64,000 nt of DNA, taken from assembly GCA_002633005.1 (NCBI GenBank), contig NMRA01000385.1, positions 65,839-129,838 of the forward strand, read 5' to 3'. The notes under the pieces are model-generated. The model saw nothing but the letters and a program-made list of their open reading frames with translations, did not search any database and was not told where the DNA came from. The position numbers were made by a program, and so were the translations under genes. This document shows, in pieces, positions 63,236 through 64,000 of the stretch. Each line of letters starts with the position of its first letter. Position 1 is the stretch's first letter. This stretch comes from Phoronis australis. Taxonomy: Eukaryota > Phoronida > Phoronidae.

Positions 63236-64000
63236 TCTGCAAGTTTATTTGAGACCTTAAAACTGTTAATGGAAGCCAGTTTCCCACCAGAAGACAGTCA
63301 ATAAGTGTTCACCAGAATTGATAGATGTTGGGTATCATTGGCATCATAATGTTGGGCTATATTGGTAATAAATGCTAGTTTTCTGTAAAACAGCAGTCTC
63401 AAATTGAGGCAAGGTGTGAGGAGCATTAAGTGAAATTAATAAACGTTAGGCTTCTTCTGTACAAGCAGCTTTACTATAAAAGCAACAAAAAATGTTTATT
63501 GAATGGCATACTACTAAGTCCTTTGATTCAATAAAAAACAGACTATACAAGCACTAACTATAAAGCAGATATTAATCAAACAATTTTCATGACTTGATTT
63601 AGGGTCAGTGGCCGTAAGAGTCAAAGTGGGCTTCCTCAGGCTTATAAGGACTCCCATATGATTGTGAATGATAATTTTAGGAATATTTTTTTCTTTCGAT
63701 GTGAGAAGAAATAAAAGGCACGGTCAATGCGTATTCTGGTGTTGCTGTTGTCTCGCAGGACACAATATTTGTCACATTTAGTGCTGAAAACCTTGTTTGA
63801 TTACACATGCGTAGTGATCACATTTGTCTGCTGACCATCTTTTATCATCATTTTCCATTTGTCTGAAATATTACACAGAATAACTTTTGAGACTAGTCTG
63901 TATGGTTTGGATTGTCCATTCACTGTGTTTTGCTCAGTTAGTCCAAATGCCGCAAGGTGTAGTAACCATAAGGCTTTCACGTTTGAATGTATAGGAAAAA
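63236..64000 (+). other. 3' flank without recognised genes
   Basis: AT-rich sequence downstream of the likely cleavage site. I find no splice-bounded open frame or RNA gene on either strand. Confidence 0.5.

Noticed and set aside
1-64000. CRISPR arrays, bacterial operons, tRNA or rRNA genes
   Set aside because: None seen. The sequence is eukaryotic with spliceosomal introns, and the tandem arrays are minisatellites and transposon-derived repeats.

Overview
This is animal genomic DNA. It carries GT-AG introns, about 85% non-coding sequence, tandem and foldback repeats, and decayed non-LTR and Penelope-like retroelements. It is most likely from a marine invertebrate, and the style (FN3-like repeat proteins, PAN domain, short TIR elements) fits a non-vertebrate deuterostome such as a hemichordate, cephalochordate or echinoderm. 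That placement is an inference and is weak. Two undetermined bases (n) sit at 3971 and 43080.

One large plus-strand gene dominates. I could chain 43 coding exons from 6758 to a stop codon at 63187-63189. Every junction is GT-AG and phase-consistent, and the total is 8,808 nt (2,935 codons plus stop). The predicted protein is extracellular. It has an N-terminal region of about 700 residues that I do not recognise (exons 6758-23249, with cysteine pairs). Then come about a dozen diverged FN3-like repeats whose linkers read (V/I)D(V/L)TPP (25595-58175), with one PAN/apple domain exon placed inside them (30311-30511). A C-terminal region follows, with a threonine-rich mucin-like stalk and a final hydrophobic-aromatic exon. 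A canonical AATAAA lies 11 nt after the stop.

Three more exons (1977-2119, 2247-2475, 2878-3035) are mutually in frame. They end in phase 2, and direct joining to the 6758 exon would create a TAG. So either a small linking exon is missing (one candidate is 5464-5506), or these exons finish a separate upstream gene, with a candidate transmembrane terminal exon at 6416-6521. No start codon or signal peptide was found for either piece, so the 5' end is unresolved.

The introns are rich in mobile DNA. They hold tandem arrays whose units carry a CTCF-like core (1-780, 3200-3985, decayed copies elsewhere) and a minus-strand reverse-transcriptase relic (4239-5242). They also hold a Penelope-like element with a GIY-YIG region (24766-25535) and three copies of one TTAA-flanked DNA transposon (17659-19285, 39480-40785, 53650-53963). 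Shorter elements are a TIR MITE at 9791-10228 with a second copy at 60819-62481 split by another repeat, two copies of a 73-74 bp hairpin element, a family of roughly 70 bp foldbacks, and a 690 bp inverted repeat.

The most unusual theme is that tandem duplication repeatedly involves this gene's own splice junctions. A 3' splice site is triplicated at 36351-36450, a 3' splice site is amplified into a minisatellite at 52625-53170, and a 5' splice site is duplicated at 31669-31822. The exon at 56452-57699 (1,248 nt) is about six times longer than its neighbours, which suggests local intron loss.
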